Counted from the stretch's first letter, positions 1 through 13,020 are shown. The stretch: DNA of 64,000 nucleotides from Omphiscola glabra (GCA_964017045.1 OZ024806.1:26213503-26277502); one strand, 5' to 3'. The notes: generated by a model not told the origin, from the letters alone. Numbers and translations are program-made.

Positions 1-99
1 GTAACTTGAGTGTTAGCTGATAACAAATCACAAAAACAAATTATTGATTATATATATATATTAGTAAAATAATTTATAAAGTCTCTACAACATGAACGA

Positions 100-320
100 G
101 GTAACATAGGAGCTGGTGTAATTGCATCTGATCACCATCTAGTTTGGGCAAGACTCAAGCTAAAACTGGTGTAAAACTGATGAAAAACTGAGAAGACCCA
201 GCTGCTAGAAGACGACAATTTAACATAGCACTTTTGGCTAAAAAGCAGAAACGCAAGGAATTCAGTGTAAACTTGAGAAATAAGTTAGAGGTACTGCATG
301 ATCAAATAGATATCGACTAG
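100..320 (+). mobile_element. LINE remnant: APE-type endonuclease C-terminus
   Basis: In one frame the bases from about 120 read AGVIASDHHLVWARLKLKL, the SDHHLV motif that ends the apurinic-type endonuclease of many non-LTR retrotransposons. After a stop and frameshift another segment continues RRQFNIALLAKKQKRKEF to a stop at about 320. The remnant is decayed and is followed directly by a 23-bp minisatellite. Confidence 0.6.
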
Positions 321-414
321 AAAGAAGTTCAGTGTCGAAATAGACAGACGTCTGTAACATCGAAGTGCAACGAGATATTAAGACCAGTGAAGCAAAAACA
401 AAAAAAAAACCTCT

Positions 415-1330
415 CGCTCAACACAAAGATTGGCTCTCACTGAACACAAATAGCTCTCACTCAACACAAAGATTGGCTTTCACTGAAAACAAAGATTGGC
501 TTTCACTGAACACAAATAGCTCTCACTCAACACAAAGATTGGCTTTCACTGAACACAAAGATTGGCTTTCACTGAACACAAATAGCTCTCACTGAACACA
601 AAGATTGGCTTTCACTTAACACAAAGATTGGCTTTCACTCAACACAAAGATTGGCTCTTACTGAACACAAATAGCTCTCACTCAACACAAAGATTGGCTC
701 TCACTGAACACAAATATTGGCTTTCACTCAACACAAAGATTGGCTCTCACTCAACACAAAGATTGGCTCTCACTGAACACAAATAGCTCTCACTCAACAC
801 AAAGATTGGCTCTCACTGAACACAAAGATTGGCTTTCACTCAACACAAAGATTGGCTTTCACTCAACACAAAGATTGGCTTTCACTCAACAAAAAGATTG
901 GCTTTCACTCAACACAAAGATTGGCTTTCACTCAACACAAAGATTGGCTTTCACTCAACACAAAGATTGGCTTTCACTCAACACAAAGATTGGCTTTCAC
1001 TCAACACAAAGATTGGCTTTCACTCAACACAAAGATTGGCTTTCACTCAACACAAAGATTGGCTTTCACTCAACACAAAGATTGGCTTTCACTCAACACA
1101 AAGATTGGCTCTCACTCAACACAAATATTAGCTTTCACTCAACACAAAGATTGGCTCTCACTCAACAAAAAGATTGACTCTCACTCAACAAAAAGATTGA
1201 CTCGCACTCAACACAAAGATTGGCTTTCACTCAACACAAATAATGGCTCTCACTCAACAAAAAGATGGCTCTCACTCAACACAAATAGCTCTCACTCAAC
1301 ACAAATATTAGCTTTCACTCAACACACACG
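415..1330. repeat. 23-bp minisatellite, about 40 copies
   Basis: Unit CACTCAACACAAAGATTGGC plus TTT. Since 23 is not a multiple of three and no frame has a stop, all three + frames stay open and give the same 23-residue peptide period. These ORFs are not evidence of coding. Variants lacking the GATTGG part are interspersed at the left end. Confidence 0.9.
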
Positions 1331-1369
1331 TTTCAATAAATAAAAGAGAGGAACGAATTGAAGTGAGCA

Positions 1370-1985
1370 GTAAACATCAACCTCACAAGGACAGAGAGCA
1401 GTAAACAAACGAATCACTACTGCAGACAGCAATAAACACCAACCTCATCAGGGCAGAGAGCAGTAAACATCAACCTCAACATGGCAGAGCGAAGTAAACA
1501 CCAATCGTATCAACAAAGAGAGCAGTAAACAACAGCACCAGGACAGAGAGCAGTAAACAACGGAATCACTAGGGCAGAGAGTAGTAAACAAAAACCGCAC
1601 CAGGACAGAGAGCAGTAAACAAACGAATCACTAGGGCAGAGAGTAGTAAACAGCAACCGCTTCAGAGCATAGAGCAGTAAAGAACAACTGCACCAGGGAA
1701 GAGAGCAGTAAACAACGGCATCACTGAGGCACAGAGCAGTAAACAACAACCTCACCAGGACAGAAAGCAGTACACAACAACCGAACCAGATCAGAGAGCA
1801 ATAAAACAACCGCTCCAGGGCAGAGAGCAGTAAACAATATCCGCACCAGAGCTGATAGCAGTAAAGAACAACATCACCAGAGCAGAGAGCAGTAAACAAC
1901 AGTCGCACTAGTGCAGTGAGCATGAAACAACAGCTGCAACGGGGCAGAGAGCAGGAAACAACAAATGCACCAGGGCAGAGAAAAC
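1370..1985. repeat. 31-bp minisatellite, about 20 copies
   Basis: Degenerate unit of about 31 bp built on GGGCAGAGAGCAGTAAACAA plus a variable CAACCGCACCA part. It is open on the minus strand (1510-1995) as a repeat artefact. It lies between two pieces of LINE sequence. Confidence 0.85.
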
Positions 1986-2129
1986 AAAAACACAAGAGAA
2001 ATATAAGGGGTATAGAACTTCATCAAAAAGGATAAAAGAGAATACATAGATGTGTAGCGTTAAAAGCAGAAGAATCAGCCAGAAAGAGGAACATGAAGTA
2101 CAGACCTTAATAAACAATTGACTTAATTA

Positions 2130-2390
2130 AGAAAAGATCCTACATTGGGCCAGGTCTTCGTAAACACCCAGAAAACATCACAAGACAACCGTAACATGGA
2201 ATCCACAGGGATAATGAAAGAGAGGAAAGACTAAGAATACATGGAGAAGCGAGCTGGAGGCAGACACACCAAGTATTGGATACACCTTGAAGCAAGTGGA
2301 AATTAAAGTACAGGACCAAGATGAATGGAAAATTCAAATTGACGGGCTATGCCCCAGACGAGGTAAAAGACATACGTGAGTAATCATTCA
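2130..2390 (+). mobile_element. LINE remnant: ORF2 C-terminal end
   Basis: A short frame from about 2270 reads TLKQVEIKVQDQDEWKIQID then GLCPRRGKRHT and stop, the usual ending of a non-LTR retrotransposon ORF2. Upstream codons (about 2190) resemble the WNPQGKRKRGRP-type linker in another frame. With the endonuclease piece at 100-320 this may be one element whose middle was replaced by minisatellites. Confidence 0.55.
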
Positions 2391-2394
2391 GGAA

Positions 2395-3446
2395 TCATAA
2401 TGGATGTAAAACACTTGGCCTAGATTTTTTTACAGGACAAAAAGAGTAAGCCATTTTTCTACCTAAGTGTCAAACACTAATCTCATGTCTCACCTGCGTT
2501 ACGGACACAAAGATGCACACTGTAAAGAAATGTGCGGTCGTCATGATGACTCGAGGTCACAAGCAATCTGAAATCAAAAGAAATTTTATATAATTGAATT
2601 TGACAGTTTCAATTTCAATTTAAAAAAAGAAAAGATAGTCGATGCTATTGAAATAACTGCTCTCTATCCTGATATAGCCATTTTAAACTTTCTTGTAGGT
2701 TATTTTTGTATTTATGAATGATAAGTACATCGGTTTCATATTGCACTGTATGTATGTAATTAGAATTTATACTAGTTTCTTTGAACTTTATCTATGTAAA
2801 TGTAATTCTTATTGATACGTTTGTGCTTTTACTGTATTCACTTTAATATATCATGTACATATGTGAGTTAATGGAATTTATTTCTGCTAATGTCTGAGTT
2901 AGATATGCTGTGACGTACTTAATTTTGGGCAACTCTGTTTTACAGGAGCAGTCCTACATATATAATACATATATATCGTTACTTTAGACTAGATGCAATA
3001 ATTTAAAGACAGTACTAAAGATGCACGAATAAAACCAAATATGTAATTATATACTATGCAAACAGATGTATCTTTATATAGCACATCGCGTTATTCGATC
3101 ATACCACCCACCGTAAACAGATTTCTACGTATATAGCGCACACTTATCCGAACTGTGGATCAACCTCAATTTAAAAAAAAAAAAATTACACACACAACCT
3201 TTTTCTAATCAAGTCGACATACTTAGCATGAACATGCCCTTTTGTAATGGTGTACACAAAAATCAAAACTCTAAGCTCCACTGTACACCTGTCAGTTACG
3301 TACCCTTTTAATCGGGGGGAAGGGGGGTTGGTGTACGCTGGTCGAAAAAGTTCAAATGAGGTTTTACAGATCTGTAAAGAAATTTAAAAAAAACAAAAAC
3401 GATTGATGTTTTAACGAAGAGACAAGTATAGCTGATGATTAGACCA
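2395..3446. other. AT-rich stretch without recognised features
   Basis: No convincing ORF, splice pair or repeat was found, apart from short homopolymer runs and a G-rich run near 3315. Confidence 0.5.
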
Positions 3447-3695
3447 GGGTCCACAGATGAGATCATTGCGGGTTTATCATGAAAGTTTCAGACGGAGTCC
3501 GCCGATGAGATCATTGCGGGTTTCATCATGAAAGTTTCAGACGGAGTCCACCGATGAGATCATTGCGGGTTTCATCATGAAAGTTTCAGACGGAGTCCAC
3601 CGATGAGATCATTGCGGGTATTTTCATGAAAGTTTCAGACGGAGTCCACCGATGAGATCATTGTGGGGTTTATCATGAAAGTGTCAGACGGAGTT
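3447..3695. repeat. 49-bp tandem repeat, 5 copies
   Basis: Five copies of a 49-bp unit containing CCGATGAGATCATTGCGGGT and ATGAAAGTTTCAGACGGAG. The spacing between unit starts is exactly 49 bp for the central copies. Confidence 0.85.
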
Positions 3696-4185
3696 TAACA
3701 CTTGCTATTAATGTCCAGGCATTATAGCAACAATGATCGGGGACTCATTTATTGAATTTTACTCATTGACATGTAGGCTGAAGATGTGCCTACACACAGT
3801 AAAGAAAACAAAAAACGTCAAGGTGGTGAGATGACATTTAAGAATAAAATAGCATCATGCACATGACATTTGTGTTTTGTTCAATCGATCAACTTAAGTT
3901 AAGTTGAGTCACCCACACTTGTGCCTGCTTTAAATGTTGGAACTAGTTTACATTTTAAATTCATTTGAAATTACACAATACAGAACGGTCACTGTAAATT
4001 TTAAGAAAACATGTCATTACTAATTTTATATAAAACGTATCATTTTTAAAAAAAATATATACTGAAAGTTCAATAAAGATTAGTCATAAAGATGAGATAT
4101 TTATAAAAATTATCAGGAAATAAGTAAAAAAAAAAAATAATTTCGAAATAGTTATTCAGAAATTTTATTTAGAAACTAGCGAGAA
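3696..4185. other. AT-rich stretch without recognised features
   Basis: Nothing recognisable beyond A/T runs. Confidence 0.5.
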
Positions 4186-7100
4186 CCCGGCATGCGTAGC
4201 AATGTCACACAAAGAAAAAAAGTGTTTGTGTTTTAATTACGTTTTTGAAGTAATTTTTAAATTAAAAAATATTTTTTGCTCTTTCTGTCTGGTGCGTACA
4301 CAAATAAATTTGAAGGTTTATGGACGCGTGAACATCCCACAGGCGCATGCACAACAATTTAAAAAAGTTTTATCGCAATCAGATAAATGGTTATGGGAGT
4401 GCATACCAGACGTATATACATACATTAATTTTTAGATTAATTTTTATATTTGTATAAACATTGCTAACCGAATAAAAAGTTCCTTTTCTGCAACTATTCA
4501 AGGAAGAGTTATGTCTATTACTATTATCCATCCATTCATCCGTCCGTCTTTCCTTCTTTTGATATTCATGTCAATAATTATGTAAATGTACTTACGTTTT
4601 GTTAACGTCATTGATCCACTTTAAATTATACACACACTATTTCCTAACCCCCCATATTTATGTACCTATGAAGGTTAATTATTGTTCATATTTATTCTGA
4701 GACGTATAGTGTTTTGCCTTGCGTAAATTAAACTACCGTTTTGCTTCTTCCCTCTCTGCCCCAAACATAGTTTTAAAGATATACTATCTAATAAAATCAT
4801 CCACGGGATTGTAACCCCCTTACTTACGCAATTTTTTTTCATTTCACAAGCTTTGTTCTTAACTGGATAATTGATAAGTGCATTAATGAATGCTATTTGG
4901 ATAGGTTGTTTTGCTGCAATGATTGCGTTAAACGGCATTTTCGTTTTAAAGTATATTTAAAAGGTACATTTTTAATACTGTATAAATTTCATAAAATTAT
5001 ATTTTGGCATGAATAAAAAGTAAACACTTATTAAATGTTAAAAGTATAAAGCTAAATTTTAGCAATTTAAAAAGCAATCTAATATATTAATTAATTAATT
5101 TTACTTATAGTTATAGAGGGTAAAATACATTATCAGTTTTGTCACGCATCTTTATAAAATCAAAGAAACTTGGAGCTGTGGCTAAAATAGCCAATTGCAC
5201 TATGACGTCACATGCGTATTTTTTAGATCAAATTAATTTTTTTCCAATATTGACAACGCAATAAAATGCGCACTAAGAATAACATATGTTTGGTTTTTCC
5301 CGATAAATGTGATTAAGATGCAATTCTTATATCATAATATTTTGCTTAATACTTTTTTAAATAACGTTTACAATCGGATAACATGCTTAAAATAGTTCCT
5401 TAGTCGTTACTTTATATATATTTGTAATTTATAATAATAATACTTAAACTTTTGCTAAAATAAAAGCGTAAATATAATATTTTTTGGCGCATGTAAATTT
5501 ATTCGATTTCCGTAAAATAATACAAAATAACTATGAGTGTTTTTGAGAGTCCGAAATATCAAAATATGTTCGGTTCTTTGGCGTTATGTCAGCATAGCTT
5601 ATTCTTATATATATTACTCAATAATTGCTATTCAAAACCATAACACGTTTACAACGTCATATCCGATTCCAAATGCTTCACAAATTTTAAGCTTATTTAT
5701 AAAAACAACAAAAATACTTTGTACACTAAACATGCAATGTGTTTTCTCTGTTCTTTCTACAAATTTGCAGTCTTTTGTTGTTTGGATAACTCTGTTTGAA
5801 ATTATATTGATGAAGCTCATTTAAGAAAACAAAACGAATTGAAGGCCCCCGGCCCAAACGAAATATTGTAAAATAGTTGCATTAATTCAGAAACCTACTT
5901 ATTATGTAACACAGAAACTGAAATATCGTTATTTGTATTTGATTCAATTTCATCCGCTCTGTTTGAAATTATACTTTTATAGTTCAAATGAGAACAAATG
6001 GAATTTGGGGCCCCCAAAAACAAACGGAATATTGTAAAATGTTCGTACAAAATTAGAAACCTTTGCAGGCATGCGCACAACAACTTGACAACCTCTTATC
6101 GTAATCGGATGAACGGTAAAGGGACGCTAACGGAAATTAAATTTTTATAGGACCAATATAATAAATAAAAAATATTAAGGTCCCCACCAAAAATGGATTA
6201 CTGAACACTTGTGGTTTTAATTCAGAACCTACTTACTATGTAGCATACAAACTGACATATCACTCTTTGTATTTGATTAAATTCAATCCACCTATGGAAT
6301 AGCCCTGTATGAAATTATAGTTATAAAGCTCTTATAAGGACAAAAACGAATTTAGGGCCAATTCTAATTTGTTGTAATTTAGAAACATTTGCGGGAGTGC
6401 GCATATCAATTCACCAAAGTTTTATCGCAATCGGATGAATGGTATAGGAATATTAGAAAAAAGATCCGGCTTGTGGACAACAACTCACCTCATTTGTATC
6501 GCAATCCCATGAATGGTGTAGGAGCGCATAGGGTTTTAAATTATATTTATATAGGTTTAATAAAAAAAAAACGAACATAGGGACCCCTTTCTCAAAACTA
6601 TATATTTTAAAGCTGTTTGTAACGATTCAAAATCCTTTGCGGGCGTGCGCACAATATCTCACCAAAGTGTTATCGCATTCGGATAAATGGTGTTGGAGCG
6701 CATACGGAAATTATATTTACAAAGCTCGTAATGGAAAAAAAACGAATTAGGGGCCAACGGCCTAAAACATACTATTTTAAAAGTCTTGTAATGTTTCAGT
6801 AAAATGTGCGAGCTTATGGCACACATTTAATTAAAGTTTTCTCGCAATCACATGAATGGTGTACGAGCACATATGGTTTGAAAATATATTTATATAGTTC
6901 ATGAAAGAAAAAACCAAAATAGGGCCCCTGGCTCAAAACGGAATATTTAAAATGGTTGTAATAATTCAAAAACCTTTGCGGCCGTGATCGCAACATCTCA
7001 CCAAAGTTTTATTGCATTCGGATAAATGGTGTAGGAGCGCATTCGGAAATTATTATTTATAAAGCTCGTATAACAACAAACACTCATTAAGGGCCATTGG

Positions 7101-7250
7101 CCGAAGATGGAACATTTTATAGGTGTTGTAATATCTTAGTTAAATGTCCGTGTATGCGAAAAAACAACAACAAAGTTTTGTCGGAACGACATGAATGGTG
7201 AAGGAGCGCATACGAGACATACAAAGATACATACATTCATTTTTATATAA
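4186..7250. repeat. Degenerate dispersed and tandem ~180-bp repeat family
   Basis: Recurring phrases: GCGGGCGTGCGCACAAC, then AAAGTTTTATCGCAATCGGA, GGTGTAGGAGCGCATA, then GAACAAAAACGAATTAGGG and an AATTCAGAAACC tail. At least seven partial copies lie at about 4330-4420, 6060-6130, 6370-6450, 6480-6540, 6630-6720, 6800-6870, 6970-7050 and 7160-7240. The last ends in ACATACATTCATTTTTATAT. Between 4440 and 5880 little else is visible but AT-rich DNA. Confidence 0.6.
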
Positions 7251-7261
7251 TAATAATAATT

Positions 7262-8876
7262 AAGTTCATTTGAAACATCATGCTTCATCCCCAAAGGCTC
7301 GAAGCTCGGTACAAAAACAAAGCTGGAAGATAATAACTAGCTGGAAAAGATGGTAGACAACATCATCCCAGCAGGTGTTTGCGAAATAGATGAGTTTTTA
7401 AATTTGTTTTGAAGGACTACAGCGTCTGGCTGTTTCTGAGAGCGTCAGGAAGAGTTTTCCAAATGGTTGGGCCAGCAAATGCGAACATGCGCTTTCCATA
7501 AGTCTCAAGGCGAACACGCGGTATCGAGAGTTAGCCACTATCGGATGAGCGGAGTTGTCTAGTGGGTACATAAGGCGTCATGAGCACTTTGAGATAGGAC
7601 GGCGCCAGGTCATGCAAGCAGCGGTAGCATAGAGTTGCAAAGTTGTACTCTATGCGAGCGCGGACCGGCAGCCAATGGAGTTCTCTCAGAAGAGTTTTAG
7701 CATGGTTAAATTTGCGTTTACGAAGAACAGTTCGAGCCGCATTATTCTGTAATTTTTGAATTTTATCCAGGAGCGTAGCTGGAAGACCCACCATGAGAGC
7801 ATTGCAGTAGTCCTTGCGTGATAGCACGAATGTCTCTTTGATGCATTCAACGTTATGAAAGGTTTGATAGGACTTATTCTGCGCAGCTCTAGAAGAATCG
7901 CCTTGAAAATCCTTTTAATGTGATTTTCCATAGTTAGTGTTCTATCTAAGTAGACACCCAGGTTTCGCACTGTTTGAGCAAACTCAATCTGCACGCCTGA
8001 GAGAGTAAAAGATGGTGTATCTTTAAAGATTTTAACTTTTGCGCGGTAGCAATGGCGATCAGCTCAGTCTTTTCATCGTTCAATTTGAGCTTGTTTATTG
8101 TCATCTACTGCTTAACTGACTCCACTGTCTTCTGTATCATGCTAAGAAGCTGAGGGAACTGAGAGGGGATCACGGATTTCTGAAGTTGGGTATCATCCGC
8201 GAACATGTGATATACCATGTCAAACTGCTTGATCACTGCACCCAGGGGCTGAACGTACATAGTGAAAAGCATCGGGGATAGGACCGAGTCCTGGGGTACT
8301 CCGAATTCAATAATGGATTTCAAGGAGGTCAAGCCGATAACTGATTGGACCCGATTTGTCAGATATGAGCGGAACCATCTCAGGACGGTATCGGTGAAAC
8401 CGAACGTATTTTGCAGACGTTGGAGAAGTATGCCGTGGTCAATCGTATCGAACGTTGCCGATAGATCCAGTAACGACAAAAGGGATACCTGGCCCTCACC
8501 ACAAGACGACAGAAGGTCATTTACGACGCGCAACAGGGCTGTCTCAGTAGAGTGATGCGTTCTATATGCTGACTGAAAAGGCTCAAACAAGTCACATTGA
8601 GTGAAGTGATCCAGGAGCTGACGAAGAACGACCCTCTCTAAAATCTTTAATACAAATCGTAGATTAGAGACGGGGCGATAAGTTTCCAACAAACTGAGGT
8701 CGAGATTTGCTTTATTCAGCAGTGGATATACAACCGCCTCTTTAAAAGAGGATGGAACAAAACCAGTTTTCAAAGACTGATTTATGATACTAGTAATGAT
8801 AGGGACAATTTCGTCCAAACATTCATAAAACAGACCTGCCGGAAGAGGATCAAGACCATAGGAAAACACATTTTTA
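7262..8876 (-). mobile_element. CR1/L2-like LINE, 5'-truncated and decayed
   Basis: On the minus strand from 8890 to 8105 an open frame carries reverse transcriptase motifs: ETYRPVSNLRFVLKILE, STETALLRVV, DLSATFDTIDHG, GVPQDSVLSPMLF and MFADDTQ, in the usual order. It breaks at a TAG (8105-8107) that replaces the expected Trp of the VKQW motif; the frame then continues NKLKLNDEKTELIAIA. A frameshift near 8045 leads to the thumb and C-terminal part (VRNLGVYLDRTL, DYCNALMVGLP). The 3' end near 7262 abuts an AAT microsatellite. Catalytic Asp residues remain but the gene is dead. Confidence 0.85.
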
Positions 8877-8973
8877 TGAGGTAGCAACAAAAATAATTGT
8901 ATGGTTAATGGGTCACCACAACATGAGGAATCTCATTAAAGGTTTAAGGCAATAGGAAGGTTGAGAACCACTG
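8877..8973 (+). mobile_element. SPIN-like hAT miniature element, truncated
   Basis: The right end of a hAT non-autonomous element: GGTCACCACAACATGAGGAA, then AAGGTTGAGAACCACTG at the terminus. It matches the elements at 42673 and 58425. Its left part is missing where it meets the LINE. Confidence 0.7.
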
Positions 8974-9530
8974 CGTTACAAGCATCCTTCATTATCCAGT
9001 GTTTATCTCATGTAATTGTGAAAGTAATACGGTCAACTGCTTGTTGTTAAACTCATGATACATACTTTTAAAAAGTGCCATTCATTATGACAGTGTATGA
9101 TGTATGATGTATGATTATGATGTATGATGTATGAAACTTTTTTAATCGCAGTTATCGATGTATCCTTTATTGATTGTCATCCAATCAATCATTTACAGCC
9201 ACATTGTTTAATAACATAGATTTTATGGTTTGAGTTTTTTCATCTATCTCTATATTGATTTAAACTAAATGTCGTATAGTTTCGTACCAAGCATAATGAA
9301 ATCTGTATGTTCAGCACTTTGAAAACTTCAACTGTTCTCTTTTTTTTCTAGAAAAGAAAGCGTAAACTACTTTTTGTAGTTGATTGTTAAAAATCTAGTA
9401 TAAAGACACGGGACCGACTTATTTGATCCAAGGGGTCACTCATAAATCACATGACCAACATATATTATCATATGGTCCAGGCATACATTCACAAGGGTAA
9501 CCTTATTTTTAAAAAAACAAAAAAACAAAT
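8974..9530. other. AT-rich stretch
   Basis: Contains a short ATGATGTATG array at about 9093-9136 and otherwise nothing recognised. Confidence 0.5.
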
Positions 9531-9532
9531 GC

Positions 9533-10768
9533 ATAAAGTAACATGACACACTGATATAGGTGCCATCTTAAAGTAACATGACACACTGATATAGGTGCGA
9601 TCTTAAAGTAACATGACACACTGATATAGGTGCCATCTTAAAGTAACATGACACACTGATATAGGTGCGATCTTAAAGTAACATGACACACTGATATAGG
9701 TGCCATCTTAAAGTATCATGAGACACTGATATAGGTGCCATCTTAAAGTAACATGACACACTGATATAGGTGCCATCTTAAATTAACATGACACACTGAT
9801 ATAGGTGCCATCTTAAAGTAACATGACACACTGATATAGGTGCCATCTTAAAGTATCATGAGACACTGATATAGGTGCCATCTTAAAGTAACATGACACA
9901 CTGATATAGGTGCCATCTTAAATTAACATGACACACTGATATAGGTGCCATCTTAAAGTAACATGACACACTGATATAGGTGCCATCTTAAAGTATCATG
10001 ACACACTGATATAGGTGCCATCTTAAAGTAACATGACACACTGATATAGGTGCCATCTTAAAGTAACATGACACACTGATATAGGTGCCATCATAAAGTA
10101 ACATGACGCACTGATATAGGTGCCATCTTAAAGTAACAAGACACACTGATATATGTGCCATCATAAAGTATCATGACACACTGATATATGTGCCATCATA
10201 AAGTAACATGACACACTGATATAGGTGCCATCATAAAGTAACCTGACACACTGATATAGGTGCCATTATATAGTAACATGAAACACTGATATAGGTTCCA
10301 TCATAAAGTAACAAGACACACTGATATATGTGCCATCATAAAGTATCATGACACACTGATATATGTGCTATCATAAAGTAACATGACACACTGATATAGG
10401 TGCCATCATAAAGTAACCTGACACACTGATATAGGTGCCATTATAAAGTAACATGAAACACTGATATAGGTTCCATCATAAAGTAACATGACACACTGAT
10501 ATAGGTGCCATCATAAAGTAACATGACGCACTGATATAGGTGCCATCTTAAAGTAACAAGACACACTGATATAGGTGCCATCATAAAGTAACTTGACACA
10601 CTGATATAGGTGTCATCATAAAGTAACATGACACACTGATATAGGTGCCATCATAAAGTAACCTGACACACTGATATAGGTGCCATTATAAAGTAACATG
10701 AAAAACTGATATAGGTTCCATCATAAAGTAACATGACACACTGATATAGGTGCCATCATAAAGTAACA
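9533..10768. repeat. 35-bp satellite-like array, about 35 copies
   Basis: Unit AAAGTAACATGACACACTGA plus TATAGGTGCCATCTT. The left half has CATCTTAAAG and the right half CATCATAAAG variants. Higher-order order is visible: blocks of several variant units recur (for example 10141-10290 and 10311-10470). Confidence 0.95.
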
Positions 10769-10769
10769 A

Positions 10770-11230
10770 AACCAAATGCATTCATGACAGATGCCACGCA
10801 TAACCTCACATGACTAGATAATATTATAACAGAGGCCTCGCAAAAATATGATGATCAAAAATATTTATCATTAAAGCCCAAGCAGTCACGTGACCAGCAT
10901 ATATTAAGTGCCCACGCATCAAGTCACATGACTTACCACCATATCACATGACCAGCTTATTTTGTCACAAAACCAACACCCAAAGCAACATTACCACATA
11001 TATTTACTGCCCACTCATGACTTACTCGATACTATTATCCTAGGGCCCAAGCAAAACACCTGGGGATCAATGCATTGTATCATTGAGCCAAAGTACAAAG
11101 TCAAATGACCAGGTTATGTTATCATAGAGCCCACGCATAGTCACATGACAAACACTGTATTAAGTTCCCACACTTAAAGTCACATGACTTGCTACTCTTG
11201 TATACGTTGGTTACAGTCACATGGACAGCC
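10770..11230. repeat. Degenerate repeats built on TCACATGACC
   Basis: Irregular recurrence of AGTCACATGACCAGC, TATATTAAGTGCCCACGCAT and similar phrases. Probably an older, decayed relative of the adjacent array. Confidence 0.6.
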
Positions 11231-11289
11231 ATTATTAACTTAAAGTTTTTTCTTTAAAATAAATAAATTTTAAATAAATAATTATGTGT

Positions 11290-12400
11290 TGTTTCTTGTT
11301 TTTGGATTCTGGTATTGTGTTTCTGTGTTACTGCTCTGTCTATATGTACTGTGTGACCTGTACCTGCTTGTATGATTTGTCTGAGTGTACCTTTAGTCTG
11401 TAAGATTGTGTTTGCATGTCAGATGTAAATGTTCTTCTGTCTCATCAGTCCCTGATCTGCAAAGTGGACATTCTGTTTGCCCCACTCTGTCTTTGTATGG
11501 TCTTGATGAGACTGCTGATAGTGTATCCCACATGTTGACTGTGTATATTGTTTTGGGAATGATATATGTGTTTTCACATGTGCTTCTGCCAAAAATTGTG
11601 TGTGCTGTGTATTTATCTCTGTCAATTATCTTTTTTATTGGCTGTTAAATGTTTTGCAATATTTCTGTGTTAGTTTGTGTCTGATGTTACTTTGTGTCTG
11701 ATGTTAGTTTGTGTCTGATGTTAGTTTGTTTCTGATGGTTTGAAAAATAAATGCCATATATCCGAAGACTATCCTTCCTAACTATGCCGAGAGGAAATTC
11801 TAATCTATCTTTCCACATCCCTATCCCCATGATTTCTGATTTTATTATGTTAATTTTTGACCCACTAGCTCTCCTGAATTAATTTCTGTAATTGCCCTAT
11901 CACCTACAGAGAAGAAACTAGTGTCATTAGCATTGGCTATGACCTTCACCTATCCACCCACAGGGAGACTCACTCCTTTAACTTTGTTCTCCCTCCTAAC
12001 TTTTTCTAGAAGAGGCTCAAATGCTAGAATGTAAAGATAAGGGGAAAAAGGACACCCTTGTCTAACAGATCTATTGATTGGAATATCTTTGGAGAGTGTG
12101 TTGTTTATTATCAAATTACTAATGGGTGTCCTGTATAAAATTCTGACCCAATTACAAAAGTATTCCTCTAATTTGTTATGTTGTAATATTTTGTGTAGGT
12201 GTGTGTGGTCTACCCTGTGAAAAGCTTTTTCGTGGTCTAGTGATAATATTCAAGTGTGTATGTTTTTGTCATTTGAGTATTGTATGAGATCTCTAATGAA
12301 GTGATTGATGTCCCTGCCTTTGATGCTGCATTTTTTGTTTGTATGTATGAGAGTGTTTAAATGTGGTTTCAATTTATTTGCTAGTGTGGAAACATTGTAC
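11290..12400 (-). mobile_element. L1/Tx1-like LINE, 3' part, decayed
   Basis: On the minus strand, 12390-11780 reads STLANKLKPHLNTLIH, CSIKGRDINHFIRDLIQYS, LSLDHEKAFHRVDH, INRSVRQGCPFSPYLYILAF, EPLLEKVRR and ANANDTSFFSVGDR, the reverse transcriptase order of the L1/Tx1 group. LDHEKAF stands for the catalytic LDQEKAFD, and YADDT has become NANDT. The 3' part (about 11600-11420) has CPLC...EEHLHLTC, the zinc-knuckle-like C-terminus. A stop at about 12250 and frameshifts show decay. Confidence 0.8.
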
Positions 12401-13020
12401 TAAAATATGTAGCAAATATATACTTAAATTCCAATATAAAGGATATTCCATTAAAGAGTTTTTTCCTGTAAAAAAAGCGAATGATATAATCTTTCTGTTC
12501 TCGCGGAGGTATATTCTTTAAATTTGATGTCCCATTTCGAGAGCATTCATAATCTGGGAGATCTAATAGATACATACAATAATCTTTATGTCCTATTTTA
12601 AAAAAGTTACTCAATAATACTGATGTCCTCCTTAGACTCTTGAAATCATCACAGGGAGCGTTGTGTGTGTGTGTGTGGTGTGTGCGTAAGTGTGTGTGTG
12701 TGGGGGGGGGGGTAATACCTAATTGTCATGTCCAATTAGGATGTGGGATGTGGGTATTGTAATCATTGTAATTTCGCTGAAAACGTAATTCCTTAACTGC
12801 ACATCGTGATACTTCAAGTTAATTGTTTGAAAACAGCAATCATGATGTTTTATGGAATGTAATGAGAATACCGGATTTACAGTTGTAATGATGTACATAT
12901 GTAATGGTGTACAGTAGTAATGATTTACAGTTGTAATGATGTACAGTTGAAATGATTTACTGTTGTAATGATGTACATGTGTAATGCTAATAAGTTATTT
13001 TGCTAATTAAATTATTTTAA
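12401..13020. repeat. Unrecognised DNA with GT microsatellite and GTAATGATGTACA repeats
   Basis: A GT/G-rich tract at 12660-12713 and a short array of GTAATGATGTACAGTT-like units at 12885-12985. Nothing else recognised. Confidence 0.6.

Noticed and set aside
740..1343. Overlapping ORFs of 100-163 codons on the + strand
   Set aside because: They are three frames of one 23-bp tandem repeat without stops; the peptide repeats every 23 residues only because the period is not a multiple of three.
8262..8555. 97-codon + strand ORF
   Set aside because: Antisense shadow of the reverse transcriptase frame.
9533..10768. CRISPR-like regular array
   Set aside because: Head-to-tail units without unique spacers in a eukaryotic context.
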